A stretch of 64,000 bases of DNA from OCS116 cluster bacterium AG-390-A19 (GTDB lineage: Bacteria > Pseudomonadota > Alphaproteobacteria > MED-G09): positions 90,124 through 154,123 of the forward strand of contig QCGV01000002.1 of the NCBI GenBank assembly GCA_003278145.1, given 5' to 3'. The notes beneath the pieces were generated by a model. The model made no database searches and was not told where the DNA came from. It was given only the letters and a program-made list of their open reading frames with translations. Positions 62,717 through 64,000 of the stretch are shown piece after piece (position 1 is the first letter of the stretch; every line of letters begins with the position of its first letter). The position numbers and the translations under genes are program-made.

Positions 62717-64000
62717 CTACCAAATTAGTATAATATCATTATCAGATTTATAAAGTTTATCACCTTTTTCAGTGGAAAAGGCTTTATGAAATTCCTTCAT
62801 ATTGATTATAACTCCATCCACTCTAAACCTTGAGGGTGAATGAACACTTGTAGCAACCCTCATCTCATAAATCTCATCTCTAAATTTAACTCTATCTGAT
62901 TGGGCTGTTCCTATAAAAAATCTTTGCTCACCTGTATAATTATCAATAATTGGAGATGGCTGTCCTTTTAAAGAAATTTTATATGCCCTGAAAGCAGCTT
63001 TTGCTCCTCCCAGGTCGGCAATATTTTCTCCAAGGGTAAGCTCACCATTTAATGTTCTTCCAGGCAATACTTCGTATTGAGAGTATTGATTTGCTAATTG
63101 GGTAGTTCTTTTATCAAAATTATCTCTATCTTCCTTAGTCCACCAGTTTCTTAAATTACCATCCCCATCAAACTGAGAGCCCTTATCATCAAATGCATGG
63201 CTTATTTCATGCCCAATTGTAACGCCTATAGCGCCATAATTTACCGCATCATCTGCCTTAGGATTAAAATTTGGTGGCTGCAAATAAGCTGCTGGAAAAA
63301 CAATTTCATTTTTTGTTGGGCTAAAATAGGCGTTCACAGTCTGAGGAGACATAGACCATTCACGTCTATCAACTGGACCATTTAGTCTTTCTAAAGCTTT
63401 TTTATAACCAAAAATGGCAGAATTATTTAAATTACCATACAAATCGTCTGGGTTAATTTCTAATCCCTCATAATCATCCCAAACCTCGGGGTAACCAATT
63501 TTAACTCTCATTTTAGATAGTTTCTCAAGAGCTCTTTTCTTAGTCTCATCGGACATCCATTCTAGTTCTTTTATTCCAATTCTGTATGACTCTAATAAAT
63601 TATCAACAAGGATTTCCATCTTATCTTTATACTCAGGAGGGAAAAATTCATTTACATAAATTTTACCTAGCGCATCCCCCATAATACCATTTACAAGTCC
63701 TACAGCTCTTTTCCAGAGATCAGGTAATTTTTCTCTACCAGTTAAAATCTTTGAAAATTCAAATGATTCTAGAATAAAATCGTCTGATAATGATCCCGCG
63801 GATCCTTTTACTAAACGAACTATTAAGTAATCTTTCCACTTATCAATGGGTATCTCATTCATAAGATTAATCAACGCAGTAATATAAACCGGTGACTCAA
63901 CAATAAACTTATTTTGACTTTCTAATCCAAGCTCCTCCACCCATTCATTCCAGTATTTACCACCCAAATCATATAATCGATCTTTTTTATATGGATTATA
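62717..64000 (-). CDS. M13 family metallopeptidase (PepO/neprilysin-like), N-terminal part beyond window
   Basis: About 427 C-terminal residues are visible and the frame stays open to the window edge. The zinc motif HEISH is in GVTIGHEISHAFDDKGSQFD, the third ligand Glu is in ENIADLGGAKAAF, and VNAYFSPTKNEIVFPAAYLQPP precedes them. The track start at 63967 is an internal TTG, not the true start. The C-terminal CxxW-like end of the family is replaced by NDIILIW. M13 enzymes are usually exported endopeptidases, but the signal region is not in view. Confidence 0.93.
   Translation of the reverse strand, partial: YNPYKKDRLYDLGGKYWNEWVEELGLESQNKFIVESPVYITALINLMNEIPIDKWKDYLIVRLVKGSAGSLSDDFILESFEFSKILTGREKLPDLWKRAVGLVNGIMGDALGKIYVNEFFPPEYKDKMEILVDNLLESYRIGIKELEWMSDETKKRALEKLSKMRVKIGYPEVWDDYEGLEINPDDLYGNLNNSAIFGYKKALERLNGPVDRREWSMSPQTVNAYFSPTKNEIVFPAAYLQPPNFNPKADDAVNYGAIGVTIGHEISHAFDDKGSQFDGDGNLRNWWTKEDRDNFDKRTTQLANQYSQYEVLPGRTLNGELTLGENIADLGGAKAAFRAYKISLKGQPSPIIDNYTGEQRFFIGTAQSDRVKFRDEIYEMRVATSVHSPSRFRVDGVIINMKEFHKAFSTEKGDKLYKSDNDIILIW

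Overview
The window is AT-rich, very densely coded DNA from a bacterium with a streamlined genome, most likely a marine alphaproteobacterium of the SAR11/HIMB59/AEGEAN-169 kind. This placement is inferred from gene order and composition, not from a phylogeny. Alphaproteobacterial gene order is seen in rplU-rpmA-obgE-proB-proA-nadD-rsfS-rlmH-ctpA-rppH, atpHAGDC beside priA, a transaldolase-like gene and a Xer recombinase beside lpdA-sucD-sucC-mdh-zapE-sdhBADC, rpsP-rimM-trmD-rplS-leuCDB-asd, and DUF2794. No rRNA, complete tRNA, CRISPR array, insertion sequence or phage gene was seen, and no gene-free stretch exceeds about 300 bases.

Region 1 (1-14207) is an accessory catabolic island. It holds a truncated FAD dehydrogenase of the 3-ketosteroid dehydrogenase type, three Rieske non-heme iron oxygenase alpha subunits, an NTF2/SnoaL-fold partner, three short-chain dehydrogenases, a crotonase, an antibiotic-biosynthesis-monooxygenase (ABM) protein, two metallo-beta-lactamase-fold hydrolases, a dienelactone-hydrolase-like protein and two MFS transporters. 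It looks like a small-molecule uptake and degradation locus. The substrate cannot be read from sequence. No ferredoxin or reductase is encoded with it.

Region 2 (14231-30963) is housekeeping: ribosomal proteins L21 and L27, Obg, proline synthesis, NAD synthesis, ribosome silencing and rRNA methylation, a carboxy-terminal protease, RppH, the F1 part of ATP synthase (atpHAGDC), PriA, a transaldolase-like aldolase and a tyrosine recombinase with an unusual internal insertion. Region 3 (30964-40008) is a TCA block on the minus strand: lpdA, sucD, sucC, mdh, zapE and sdhBADC, notably without sucA and sucB. Region 4 (40102-52924) holds a DUF429 protein, asd and leuBDC, the rplS-trmD-rimM-rpsP operon with a structured leader and a repetitive acidic S16 tail, then dapF, mtaB, a DsbE-like thioredoxin and acnB with a clear terminator.

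Region 5 (52925-64000) mixes conserved small proteins (DUF2794, YjbR), an orphan tRNA T-arm-like fragment, two further short-chain dehydrogenases, a BI-1 family protein, PhhB, an EamA permease, a quinone oxidoreductase, RNA methyltransferases (SPOUT, RlmN), argG, folD, YggT and the C-terminal part of an M13 metallopeptidase cut by the window end. Convergent genes commonly abut or overlap by their stop codons, and many genes are translationally coupled.
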